Under the pieces are notes generated by a model. It saw nothing but the letters and a program-made list of their open reading frames with translations. It ran no database searches and was not told where the DNA came from. Shown here piece by piece: positions 1 through 6,612 of a DNA stretch of 15,440 nt (position 1 is its first letter; each line of letters begins with the position of its first letter). The stretch is from Pseudomonadota bacterium. Lineage in GTDB: Bacteria > Pseudomonadota > Gammaproteobacteria > Burkholderiales > Burkholderiaceae_C. The translations under genes and the position numbers were made by a program. The stretch is from NCBI GenBank assembly GCA_023435325.1, contig JAEYRT010000265.1:1-15440 (forward strand). Reading direction: 5' to 3'.

Positions 1-740
1 CTTCCAGGGTGGATCCCGCCACTTTGCCTGGCGCAGAGAATGCGGGCAAACCGGGTTACTACTCCGTTCGGCCTGGGGATACGCTGATTCGCATTGGTCT
101 GGAGCATGGCCAAAGCTGGAAAGATATTGCTCGTTGGAGCAATATTTCGAACCCTGACCTGATCGAAGTGGGCCAGGTGGTGCGCGTGGTGCCGCCCGGA
201 ACGGCTGCAGGTGAGGGTGCACGCCCCGTGGCATCCAGCACAGTGCAGCCTGTCACTCTGCCACCTGCAGGTAGCACGGCTTCTGCGCCAGTGACGCCGC
301 CTGCGGCTCCCGCGCCTGTGGCAACCACCCCGGTGGAGCCAGCCAAGACCACAACGACCGGAGGGGATGCCAGCGGTCTGGGCTTTATCTGGCCTGCCAA
401 GGGTCAGGTGATTGCGGGCTTCAATGAGTCAACCAACAAGGGTGTGGACATTGCAGGCAATGCCGGTGACCCGGTGCTGGCTGCGGCCGATGGTCGGGTG
501 GTGTATGCCGGTGCCGGTCTGCGTGGCTATGGTCATCTCATCATCCTCAAGCACAACAACACGTATTTGACGGCCTATGCCCACAACCAGAAGTTGCTGG
601 TCAAGGAAGATCAGAATGTGAAGAAGGGGCAAAAGATTGCCGAGATGGGCAGCAGCGATGCGGACCGAGTGAAGCTGCACTTTGAGGTGCGCCGTCAGGG
701 CAAGCCGGTCGATCCTTCGCGCTATCTGCCCGCGCGTTGA
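1..740 (+). CDS. nlpD: NlpD-type LysM/M23 murein hydrolase activator, 5' end missing
   Basis: Envelope protein that in E. coli (NlpD) activates the amidase AmiC to split septal peptidoglycan during division. The reading frame is already open at the window edge (first complete codon at base 3), so the signal peptide and true start lie upstream. The GTG at 9 is only the first possible in-window start. A LysM peptidoglycan-binding domain lies at about 57-200 (YYSVRPGDTL to VGQVVRVVPP). A Pro/Ala/Thr-rich linker follows at about 200-370, then an M23/LytM domain at about 385-735. The LytM metal ligands are degenerate: the usual HxGxD reads NKGVD (435-449), and the late HxH motif keeps only its last His (KLHFE). 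This matches the catalytically dead NlpD/EnvC class, which activate amidases rather than cut. The gene ends in a strong terminator and is not followed by rpoS, its usual gammaproteobacterial neighbour. A generic M23 protein is possible but less likely. Confidence 0.88.
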   Translation, partial: SRVDPATLPGAENAGKPGYYSVRPGDTLIRIGLEHGQSWKDIARWSNISNPDLIEVGQVVRVVPPGTAAGEGARPVASSTVQPVTLPPAGSTASAPVTPPAAPAPVATTPVEPAKTTTTGGDASGLGFIWPAKGQVIAGFNESTNKGVDIAGNAGDPVLAAADGRVVYAGAGLRGYGHLIILKHNNTYLTAYAHNQKLLVKEDQNVKKGQKIAEMGSSDADRVKLHFEVRRQGKPVDPSRYLPAR

Positions 741-770
741 GCGCTGCACAGGTTGGCACTTGTGTTCACC

Positions 771-805
771 ATGCCCGGTGCTGTCCGCGCCGGGCATTTT
801 TGTTT
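771..805 (+). terminator. Intrinsic terminator after nlpD
   Basis: A perfect 8-bp stem, ATGCCCGG (771-778) with CCGGGCAT (790-797), encloses an 11-base loop. It runs into a T-rich tail (TTTTT at 797-801, then GTTT). It starts 30 bases past the nlpD stop and separates nlpD from rluD. Confidence 0.8.
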
Positions 806-830
806 GCTTGGTTTTAGATAGGAAAAATGC

Positions 831-1850
831 GTGAGCAATAAGGCTGTGGCTTCAGAGAGCGCAGACGCGCTGCTGGATGTGGAAGATGCTCCAGAGATGG
901 ATGCTGCTGCGTCCGAGGTGGAGCAGCGTGAGCTGCCCGTCACCATGGCGCAGCATGGCGTGCGGCTGGACAAAGCCCTGGTCGATCTGGTGCCTGAGTT
1001 TTCGCGCAGTTACCTGCAGCAGTTGCTGGAGCAAGGGGCAGTTCAGCTCAACCATCAGCCTGCCATCAAAGCCGCGACCAAGGTGAAGTTTGGCGATGTC
1101 ATCGCTGTGGAGATGAGGCCTACCGCACAAAGCCAGTCTTTCAAGCCTGAAGCCATGGACCTGGATGTGGTGTTTGAAGATGCCCATCTTCTGGTGGTCA
1201 ACAAGCCTGCAGGTCTGGTGGTGCACCCCGCACCGGGGAACTGGCAGGGCACGCTACTCAATGGCTTGCTGGCCCACCATGCAGGCGCCACTGCAGTGCC
1301 GCGTGCCGGTATCGTGCACCGTCTGGATAAGGACACCAGTGGCCTGATGGTGGTGGCCAAGGACCGGCAGACCATGGACGCCCTGGTGGCGCTGATTGCG
1401 CGCCGGGACGTCAGTCGCCGCTATCTGGCGCTTGCGCACAAGCCATGGAAAGGGGCAGAAATGCAGAAAGTGGATGCGCCGATTGGCCGTGATCCGCGCA
1501 ACCGCCTGCGCATGGCCGTCGTGGATCTGGCGCAGCATCCGGGCAAGGAGGCGCGCACCGACATCACTTGTTGGGACAGTACCGACGCGCACTGTCTGGT
1601 GCATTGCAAGCTGCACACGGGGCGCACCCACCAGATTCGAGTGCATATGCTGTCTTTGGGGCACCCCCTGGTGGCCGATGCCTTGTACGGAGGCGCGCAG
1701 GCTGGGGGCATGGAGCGGCAGGCTCTGCACGCTTTCCGGCTTTCCTTTGTGCATCCCGTCACTGGTGAAAATCTGGAGCTGGCGGCCGAGCCGCCCGCGG
1801 ATTTCCTTGCTGCAGTGGAAAAATTGGGGCTGCGCTACAATCCCCACTGA
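831..1850 (+). CDS. rluD: 23S rRNA pseudouridine synthase RluD (RluA family)
   Basis: Predicted to isomerise uridines of the helix 69 stem-loop of 23S rRNA (1911, 1915 and 1917 in E. coli) during late 50S assembly. The 339-residue length is typical. After a 35-residue acidic N-terminal tail comes an S4 RNA-binding domain (about 38-97), then the RluA catalytic domain. The signature HRLDKDTSG puts the catalytic Asp at residue 166. The RTHQIRVHM motif, seen around 265-275, is also family-typical. The start is GTG: AGGA at 820-823 lies 7 bases upstream. The nearby ATG at 827 is out of frame and meets a stop after four codons. RluC is the main alternative. The acidic extension, full S4 domain and overall length favour RluD, but paralogue assignment from sequence alone is not absolute. 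Confidence 0.87.
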   Translation: MSNKAVASESADALLDVEDAPEMDAAASEVEQRELPVTMAQHGVRLDKALVDLVPEFSRSYLQQLLEQGAVQLNHQPAIKAATKVKFGDVIAVEMRPTAQSQSFKPEAMDLDVVFEDAHLLVVNKPAGLVVHPAPGNWQGTLLNGLLAHHAGATAVPRAGIVHRLDKDTSGLMVVAKDRQTMDALVALIARRDVSRRYLALAHKPWKGAEMQKVDAPIGRDPRNRLRMAVVDLAQHPGKEARTDITCWDSTDAHCLVHCKLHTGRTHQIRVHMLSLGHPLVADALYGGAQAGGMERQALHAFRLSFVHPVTGENLELAAEPPADFLAAVEKLGLRYNPH

Positions 1851-1856
1851 TTTTTT
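1825..1856 (+). terminator. Possible weak terminator across the rluD stop codon
   Basis: A 5-bp stem, TGGGG (1825-1829) with CCCCA (1842-1846), has a 12-base loop and is followed four bases later by six T residues (1851-1856). The stem is short and the T-run is offset. AAAAA at 1819-1823 could also pair with the T-run and lengthen the hairpin. It could be partial termination or chance. Confidence 0.3.
1836..1841 (+). promoter_or_regulatory. Possible -10 element for scpB inside the rluD 3' end
   Basis: TACAAT followed by C-rich sequence resembles a sigma-70 -10 box. No convincing -35 box lies 16-18 bases upstream (the region reads CAGTGG). If real, the promoter would fire from the last codons of rluD. 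The same TACAATC string recurs at the end of hisS. Confidence 0.2.
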
Positions 1857-1964
1857 GTCAGGCAGGTCACGCTAGGCTTGCCGCCGTCGTTGGTGTGCTT
1901 GCCCGTGAGGGTCCGGCCCATCTGTCTTTTTTCCGCTATTGCGAAACTGTCCCGCGCCTGAACC

Positions 1965-2711
1965 ATGAATTCGGTTGATGCCAAACGGGTCCTGGAAACC
2001 GCTTTGATCTGCGCACAGCAGCCTTTGACGCTGCGCGACTTGCGTGCGCTGTTCGATGGCGTCCTCGGGACAGACACACTCAAGGATCTGCTCTTGGCTT
2101 TGCAGCAGGAGTGGACAGGGCGTGGTGTCGAACTGGTGCAGGTGGCTTCGGGCTGGCGTTTTCAGAGTCGTCCCGAGATGCGGACATATCTGGACAGGCT
2201 GCATCCGGAAAAACCTCCACGCTACAGCCGTGCAGTGCTGGAAACTCTGGCCATCATTGCCTATCGCCAACCGGTCACGCGCGGAGACATCGAAGACATT
2301 CGTGGCGTGACGGTCAACAGTCTGATCATCAAACAGCTGGAAGATCGCGGCTGGGTGGAAGAAATTGGCCATCGCGAGACGGTCGGCCGTCCCGCATTGC
2401 TGGCTACCACGCGTCAGTTTCTTGATGATCTGGGACTGAAGTCGCTCGACGAGCTGCCCATGCTTGATGAGCCAGACGCACAGGCGAGCTTGTTCAGTGC
2501 ACTGGATGGAGAAACGCCCGAAGCGCCAGCAGAGGCCGCAACTGCAACCGAGCAGCCGGCACTGCCTGCCGATGACCTGTTTGCAGAACCGGCATTGCCC
2601 ATGGACCAGGTCTTTGTTCCTGTGCAAGCGGCTGTACCTGCATCTGCGGAGGCTGATGCAGATATCGATACACAGGAAATAGAGGCAGCTTCCGGCCCTG
2701 CGCAAGCCTGA
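1965..2711 (+). CDS. scpB: Segregation and condensation protein B
   Basis: Accessory subunit of the SMC-ScpA-ScpB condensin-like complex, which organises and segregates the chromosome. It binds the kleisin ScpA. The 248-residue product has two winged-helix domains at about 1-80 and 85-165. The second contains the recognisable family core AVLETLAIIAYRQPVTRGDI, then RGVTVNSLIIKQLEDRGWV and GRPALLATT. Residues from about 170 on form an acidic, Ala/Glu/Pro-rich, probably disordered tail. The ATG at 1965 has no strong Shine-Dalgarno. It follows a 114-base gap after rluD. rluB starts 24 bases downstream, so the two are probably co-transcribed. scpA is not in this window. An scpB-rluB pairing without scpA is familiar in betaproteobacteria. 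Confidence 0.93.
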   Translation: MNSVDAKRVLETALICAQQPLTLRDLRALFDGVLGTDTLKDLLLALQQEWTGRGVELVQVASGWRFQSRPEMRTYLDRLHPEKPPRYSRAVLETLAIIAYRQPVTRGDIEDIRGVTVNSLIIKQLEDRGWVEEIGHRETVGRPALLATTRQFLDDLGLKSLDELPMLDEPDAQASLFSALDGETPEAPAEAATATEQPALPADDLFAEPALPMDQVFVPVQAAVPASAEADADIDTQEIEAASGPAQA

Positions 2712-2735
2712 CGGAATCTGCTGGAATTTGAATGA

Positions 2736-4001
2736 ATGCGTCTGCCGATGAACCGGGCTGGCGCGGAAATGGAAATCATGACCAAAGAACAAAAGCCCGT
2801 ACGCCGTGCACCTCGCAGCGCCGCACCTCAGGCACAGGCAGCTGCTGCAGGGCCTTCCAAGATGGACGATGTGCTGTGTGCGGAAGACGCCTATGACTTC
2901 GACGCCGTGGTTGCCGGTGAGCTGGATGCAGCCGAAGTGCAGTCCGACGCTGAAGCTGCGCCAGCCAAGCGCGTGCTGAAGCCCGAAATCGAATCTCCCA
3001 AATTGCACAAAGTGCTGGCGCAAGCCGGCCTGGGCTCCCGTCTGGAAGTGGAGCGCTGGATTGGCGAAGGCCGCATTACTGTCAACGGTGAGCTGGCGCA
3101 CGTTGGCCAGCGCATTCAGCTGGGTGACACCATCAAGGTCGATGGCAAGCCCGTCAAGGTGCGTATCGATCCGCCTGCCGTTCGCGTGCTGGCCTACCAC
3201 AAGCCCGCAGGTGAAGTGGTGACGCTGGACGACCCGCAAAACCGACCCACCGTATTCCGTCGTCTGCCCAAGTTGCACAATGGCAAGTGGCAGTCGGTCG
3301 GCCGTCTGGACTTGAACACCGAAGGGCTGCTGTTGTTCACGAGTTCCGGCACGCTGGCCAACAACCTGATGCACCCCCGCTTTGGTCTGGAGCGTGAATA
3401 TGCCGTGCGTGTACTCGGTGCGTTGACCAAGGAAGAAAAGCAGTTGCTGACTTCCGGTGTGCAGCTGGAGGATGGTGAAGCGGCCTTTGGTTCCATCGAG
3501 GACGGTGGTGGTGAAGGCGCTAACGTCTGGTATCGCGTGACCATCTCCGAAGGTCGCAACCGCGAAGTGCGCCGCATGTTTGAAGCCGTGGGGCGTGCGG
3601 TGAGTCGCCTGATCCGTATCCGCTATGGCGCCATGCAGCTGCCCCGTGGCCTGCGCCGTGGCGCCTGGATGGAGCTGGATGAAAAAGACGTGCAAGCACT
3701 GATTGCTGCTTCTGGCGTGGCCATGCCCAAGCCAAAGCGTCCTTCCTCGCAGCCGAATGTGCGCCGTGAATCGGATCGCGCAGGCTCGCGCAAGAAGGCT
3801 CGCGTCAACGAGGCGGAGGAGGAGCGCTTCCTGCGCGCACGTCGCAAGACCAAGGCCGGCCCCAAGCGCACCAGCAACAACAACTACCAGCTGCCAAGCG
3901 CGCAGCCTGATCCGCTGAAAACATCGGTGGGTTACATCGGCAGCGACAGCCTGACCCGCGCGCGCGCCGAGCAAAAGCGCAAGCCGCGTGGCCGTCGCTA
4001 A
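2736..4001 (+). CDS. rluB: 23S rRNA pseudouridine synthase RluB (RsuA family)
   Basis: Predicted to form the pseudouridine at 23S position 2605 (E. coli numbering), near the peptidyl transferase centre. Residues from about 88 to 145 are an S4 domain (LHKVLAQAGLGSRLEVERWI). The RsuA-type catalytic domain follows, with the signature GRLDLNTEGLLL and catalytic Asp at residue 192 counted from 2736. A long Lys/Arg-rich C-terminal tail (about 325-421) and an acidic N-terminal stretch (about 45-75) probably add rRNA contacts or disorder. The start is uncertain. ATG 2736 has GGA at 2723-2725. In-frame ATGs at 2748, 2769 and 2778 follow, and 2778 (MTKEQKPVRR, GGAAA at 2771) is a serious alternative that shortens the protein by 14 residues. 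RluE or RluF are less likely given the S4 domain and tail. Confidence 0.9.
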   Translation: MRLPMNRAGAEMEIMTKEQKPVRRAPRSAAPQAQAAAAGPSKMDDVLCAEDAYDFDAVVAGELDAAEVQSDAEAAPAKRVLKPEIESPKLHKVLAQAGLGSRLEVERWIGEGRITVNGELAHVGQRIQLGDTIKVDGKPVKVRIDPPAVRVLAYHKPAGEVVTLDDPQNRPTVFRRLPKLHNGKWQSVGRLDLNTEGLLLFTSSGTLANNLMHPRFGLEREYAVRVLGALTKEEKQLLTSGVQLEDGEAAFGSIEDGGGEGANVWYRVTISEGRNREVRRMFEAVGRAVSRLIRIRYGAMQLPRGLRRGAWMELDEKDVQALIAASGVAMPKPKRPSSQPNVRRESDRAGSRKKARVNEAEEERFLRARRKTKAGPKRTSNNNYQLPSAQPDPLKTSVGYIGSDSLTRARAEQKRKPRGRR

Positions 4002-4052
4002 ACCATTCTGGGCTTGCTTTACAAGCAGCTTCTAGGGTTGACAGCGCCCCGT

Positions 4053-4058
4053 TAGAAT
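4053..4058 (+). promoter_or_regulatory. Probable -10 box of the ndk promoter
   Basis: TAGAAT lies 55 bases before the ndk ATG, in the spacer after rluB. A perfect TTGACA occurs at 4038-4043, but only 9 bases separate the two, too short for a standard sigma-70 pair. At normal spacing the -35 would be the poor TTCTAG at 4030. Position and -10 quality support a promoter, but the -35 is unresolved. Confidence 0.35.
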
Positions 4059-4064
4059 CAGGGG

Positions 4065-4083
4065 TTTTGCCGGGTCGGCAAAA
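4065..4083 (+). promoter_or_regulatory. Hairpin in the ndk leader
   Basis: A perfect 7-bp inverted repeat, TTTTGCC (4065-4071) and GGCAAAA (4077-4083), has a 5-base loop GGGTC. No T-run follows on the plus strand, so it is not a terminator for ndk. If transcription begins a few bases past TAGAAT, the mRNA 5' end would fold into this stem, which could affect transcript stability. Confidence 0.35.
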
Positions 4084-4112
4084 AATACATCCATTTTCAT
4101 TAGGAAAACCAA

Positions 4113-4538
4113 ATGGCTATCGAACGCACCCTCTCCATCATCAAGCCCGACGCAGTTGCCAAGAACGTGATTGGTCAAATCTACAGCCGCTTCGAAAATG
4201 CTGGCCTGAAGATCGCCGCTGCCAAGCTGGTGCACCTGTCGCAAGCTGAAGCCGAGCAGTTCTACGCTGTGCACAAAGAGCGTCCTTTCTTCAAGGATCT
4301 GGTGAGCTTCATGGTTTCCGGCCCCGTGATGATTCAAGTGCTGGAAGGCGAAAACGCCATCCTGAAGAACCGCGAACTGATGGGCGCAACCGATCCCAAG
4401 AAGGCTGAAGCCGGCACCATCCGTGCTGACTTCGCTGACAGCATCGACGCCAACGCCGTGCACGGTTCCGATGCTCCCGAGACTGCTGCTGTAGAAGTGG
4501 CATTCTTCTTCCCTGGCATGAACGTCTACGCACGTTAA
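4113..4538 (+). CDS. ndk: Nucleoside diphosphate kinase
   Basis: Transfers the gamma-phosphate between nucleoside tri- and diphosphates through a phospho-histidine, balancing NTP and dNTP pools in the cytoplasm. The 141 residues are full family length. The N-terminus ERTLSIIKPDAV is the conserved nucleotide-binding start. The active-site motif NAVHGSD carries the phosphorylated His at residue 117. ATG 4113 has AGGA at 4102-4105, seven bases upstream. The gene follows a 111-base spacer with its own likely promoter and leader hairpin. rlmN follows, as it does in many proteobacteria. Nothing is missing or unusual in the coding sequence. Confidence 0.98.
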   Translation: MAIERTLSIIKPDAVAKNVIGQIYSRFENAGLKIAAAKLVHLSQAEAEQFYAVHKERPFFKDLVSFMVSGPVMIQVLEGENAILKNRELMGATDPKKAEAGTIRADFADSIDANAVHGSDAPETAAVEVAFFFPGMNVYAR

Positions 4539-4542
4539 TTCC

Positions 4543-4608
4543 ATGAATCCCATGCTGGCCGTGCTTGCTATGACGGCGGCACCCCTGCATGGGAGTGTCG
4601 CCCTGTGA
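4543..4608 (+). CDS. Possible 21-residue leader peptide between ndk and rlmN (speculative)
   Basis: An ATG four bases after the ndk stop opens a 21-codon frame (MNPMLAVLAMTAAPLHGSVAL, hydrophobic). It ends in TGA at 4606-4608, overlapping the GTG at 4605 that is in frame with rlmN (GTGA). That geometry is typical of translational coupling. Against it, there is no clear Shine-Dalgarno and the frame is short enough to arise by chance. I do not recognise the peptide. Confidence 0.15.
   Translation: MNPMLAVLAMTAAPLHGSVAL
4548..4594 (+). repeat. Nested inverted repeat between ndk and rlmN
   Basis: The outer arms TCCCATGC (4548-4555) and GCATGGGA (4587-4594) are perfectly complementary over 8 bases. 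A second pair, GCCGT (4558-4562) and ACGGC (4573-4577), nests inside. The right outer arm contains GGGA, the only Shine-Dalgarno-like sequence for a GTG start at 4605. There is no T-run, so this is not a classical terminator. Confidence 0.45.
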
Positions 4609-4628
4609 GTGGTCCGGGGTATTGCTAT

Positions 4629-5747
4629 ATGACCACCAATCTTTTGAATTTTGATCTCCAAGGCCTGGTCGCATACTGCGAAGGTTTGGGAGAAAAGCGT
4701 TTCCGAGCAACGCAACTGTTCCGCTGGATCCACCAGCGTGGCGCGAGCGACTTTGACCAGATGACCGATCTGGCCAAATCCCTGCGCGAAAAGCTCAAGA
4801 CACAGGCCGTGATCGAAGGTCTGTCTGTGATCACCCAGCATGAATCGCAAGATGGCACGATCAAGTGGCTGTTTGACGTGGGTGATGGCAATGCAGTGGA
4901 ATCGGTTTTCATTCCTGAAGACGATCGCGGCACGCTGTGTGTGTCGTCGCAGGCAGGTTGCGCCGTGGGCTGTCGTTTTTGCTCCACGGGTCACCAGGGA
5001 TTCAGCCGCAACCTCACTACGGGCGAAATCCTGGCCCAGCTGTGGTTTGCCGAGCATTTTCTGCGCCTGCACCTCAAGAGCGAAGAGCGCGTCATCACCA
5101 ATGTGGTGATGATGGGCATGGGCGAACCCCTGCAGAACTACTCGGCGCTGGTGCCTGCATTGCGCACCATGCTCGATGACCATGCCTATGGCTTGTCGCG
5201 CCGCCGCGTGACCGTATCCACCTCGGGCGTAGTGCCGATGATGGATCGCCTGTCGCAGGACTGTCCGGTGGCATTGGCGGTATCGCTGCACGCACCGAAT
5301 GATCCATTGCGTGAAAACCTGGTGCCGCTCAACAAGAAGTATCCGCTCGATGAGCTGATGCAGGCGTGCATTCGCTATCTGGAATTCGCACCACGCGACT
5401 TCATCACGTTCGAGTACTGCATGCTCGATGGTGTGAACGATCAGCCCGAGCACGCACAACAACTGATCCAGCTGATTCGCAGCCATGGCAATGGCAAACC
5501 ATGGTGCAAGCTGAACCTGATTCCATTCAATCCCTTCCCGGCATCGGGCCTGCTGCGCTCTTCCAATGCTTCCGTGGCAGCCTTTGCCAAGGCATTGAGT
5601 GATGCCGGCATTGTGACCACGGTGCGCAAGACCCGTGGTGACGACATCGATGCAGCCTGTGGTCAGCTGGCGGGGGATGTGAAAGACCGTACCCGCGCTG
5701 CAGAGCGTATGGCCAAGCAACGTACCATACCCCTGACACCGATTTGA
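4629..5747 (+). CDS. rlmN: Dual-specificity 23S rRNA/tRNA adenine C2 methyltransferase
   Basis: Radical SAM enzyme that makes 2-methyladenosine at 23S A2503 and at A37 of some tRNAs, supporting translational fidelity. The 4Fe-4S motif CxxxCxxC is at residues 111, 115 and 118 (CAVGCRFC). The mechanistic methyl-carrying cysteine is in GDDIDAACGQ (residue 344). The SAM-binding GMGEPL motif and the N-terminal LGEKRFRATQLFRWIH helix region are also clear. I chose ATG 4629 (MTTNLLNFDL; 372 residues), with GGGG at 4615-4618 upstream. An in-frame GTG at 4605 would add eight residues and would overlap a short upstream frame. The C-terminus runs to within 22 bases of pilF. Cfr-type resistance methylases share the fold, but the context after ndk and the N-terminal domain fit RlmN. 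Confidence 0.96.
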   Translation: MTTNLLNFDLQGLVAYCEGLGEKRFRATQLFRWIHQRGASDFDQMTDLAKSLREKLKTQAVIEGLSVITQHESQDGTIKWLFDVGDGNAVESVFIPEDDRGTLCVSSQAGCAVGCRFCSTGHQGFSRNLTTGEILAQLWFAEHFLRLHLKSEERVITNVVMMGMGEPLQNYSALVPALRTMLDDHAYGLSRRRVTVSTSGVVPMMDRLSQDCPVALAVSLHAPNDPLRENLVPLNKKYPLDELMQACIRYLEFAPRDFITFEYCMLDGVNDQPEHAQQLIQLIRSHGNGKPWCKLNLIPFNPFPASGLLRSSNASVAAFAKALSDAGIVTTVRKTRGDDIDAACGQLAGDVKDRTRAAERMAKQRTIPLTPI

Positions 5748-5769
5748 TGGATTTCGCCAAGTAAGCAGC

Positions 5770-6612
5770 ATGTGCATGCCTTTCCCACGCTTTCTTTTTC
5801 ACTCCTTGCGGACCAACACCCGCACATGGTTGGGGATCAGCGTGGTGATGGCATCGGTCTGGATGACCGGGTGTGCGATGCTGCCCGCAGGTGGGGCGTC
5901 CGAAGGCTCGCCTGGCACAGTGGCCGAATCCGAGCTGCACCGTCTGGCCCAGACACGTCTGCAACTGGCGGCTTTGCATTTTGAGGAAGGGCGCGCGGAG
6001 GTGGCGTTGGGCGAAGTGGCGCAGGCATTGCACGCCAACCCGCGTTATGTCGATGCCTACAACCTCAAGGGCTGGATTCATCTGAGCCTGAATGATTACA
6101 GGCTGGCGCAGGAGAGTTTCTCCCAGGCTTTGGCGCTGCGTCCTGGCGATGCGGACAGCCTGTACAACCTGGGATGGCTGCAGTGTCAGCAGGCACAGTA
6201 TGCCGAGGCGGACAAGAATTTCGATGCAGCCTTGGGCGCGCCACGCAGCAGTTCCACCTCGGTGATGCGGCTGTGGCTGGCAAAGGGGGTGTGTCTGCGG
6301 CAGGCCGGTCGACTCTCCGGGGCGGTGCGTGCCTTAGAAAAAGCACTCGAGTTCGATCCCGGCGATCCGACAGTTGCCTACAATTTTGCGGATGCTTTGC
6401 ATGCGCAAGGTGATGCGGAGCGTGCGCGCTTTTACGTAAGACGTATCAACAATGGTCCCTGGAACTCGGCTGCGTCACTTTGGTTAGGTATCAAGGTGGA
6501 ACGCAGTCTGGGCGACCGCATTGCGGTGCGGCAGTTGGCGGATCAATTACATAAGCGATTCCCTGACTCCAAGGAATGGCAACGGTTTGAGAGGGGAGCT
6601 TTTGATGACTGA
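5770..6612 (+). CDS. pilF: Type IV pilus biogenesis lipoprotein PilF/PilW (TPR)
   Basis: Outer-membrane lipoprotein that in type IV pilus systems acts as pilotin for the secretin PilQ. The N-terminus is a lipoprotein signal: basic residues, a hydrophobic stretch (about 20-32) and a lipobox M-T-G-C with lipidated Cys35. Tetratricopeptide repeats cover about residues 55-240 (for example YVDAYNLKGWIHLSLNDYRLAQESFSQALALRPGD). The start is ATG 5770. ATG 5776, two codons on, is equally possible, and neither has a strong Shine-Dalgarno. It lies 22 bases after rlmN and overlaps rodZ by 8 bases, so it is likely in one transcript. In E. coli the equivalent slot between rlmN and rodZ has no pilF. Many proteobacteria with type IV pili carry it here. 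The product could be named PilW. Confidence 0.88.
   Translation: MCMPFPRFLFHSLRTNTRTWLGISVVMASVWMTGCAMLPAGGASEGSPGTVAESELHRLAQTRLQLAALHFEEGRAEVALGEVAQALHANPRYVDAYNLKGWIHLSLNDYRLAQESFSQALALRPGDADSLYNLGWLQCQQAQYAEADKNFDAALGAPRSSSTSVMRLWLAKGVCLRQAGRLSGAVRALEKALEFDPGDPTVAYNFADALHAQGDAERARFYVRRINNGPWNSAASLWLGIKVERSLGDRIAVRQLADQLHKRFPDSKEWQRFERGAFDD

Noticed and set aside
1872..3974. A 700-codon minus-strand frame opposite scpB and rluB
   Set aside because: Shadow of the real genes: no domain, no signal, composition of an antisense frame.
5747..5764. Five-codon frame (MDFAK) overlapping the rlmN stop as a coupling peptide
   Set aside because: Too short to distinguish from chance, and no Shine-Dalgarno or link to the pilF start.
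4032..5777. A 581-codon minus-strand frame opposite ndk and rlmN
   Set aside because: Same reasoning. It runs antisense through two certain genes and shows no protein family features.
6521..6604. Longer rodZ start inside pilF at 6521
   Set aside because: The extra 28 residues are not RodZ-like, and ATG 6605 has an excellent Shine-Dalgarno.
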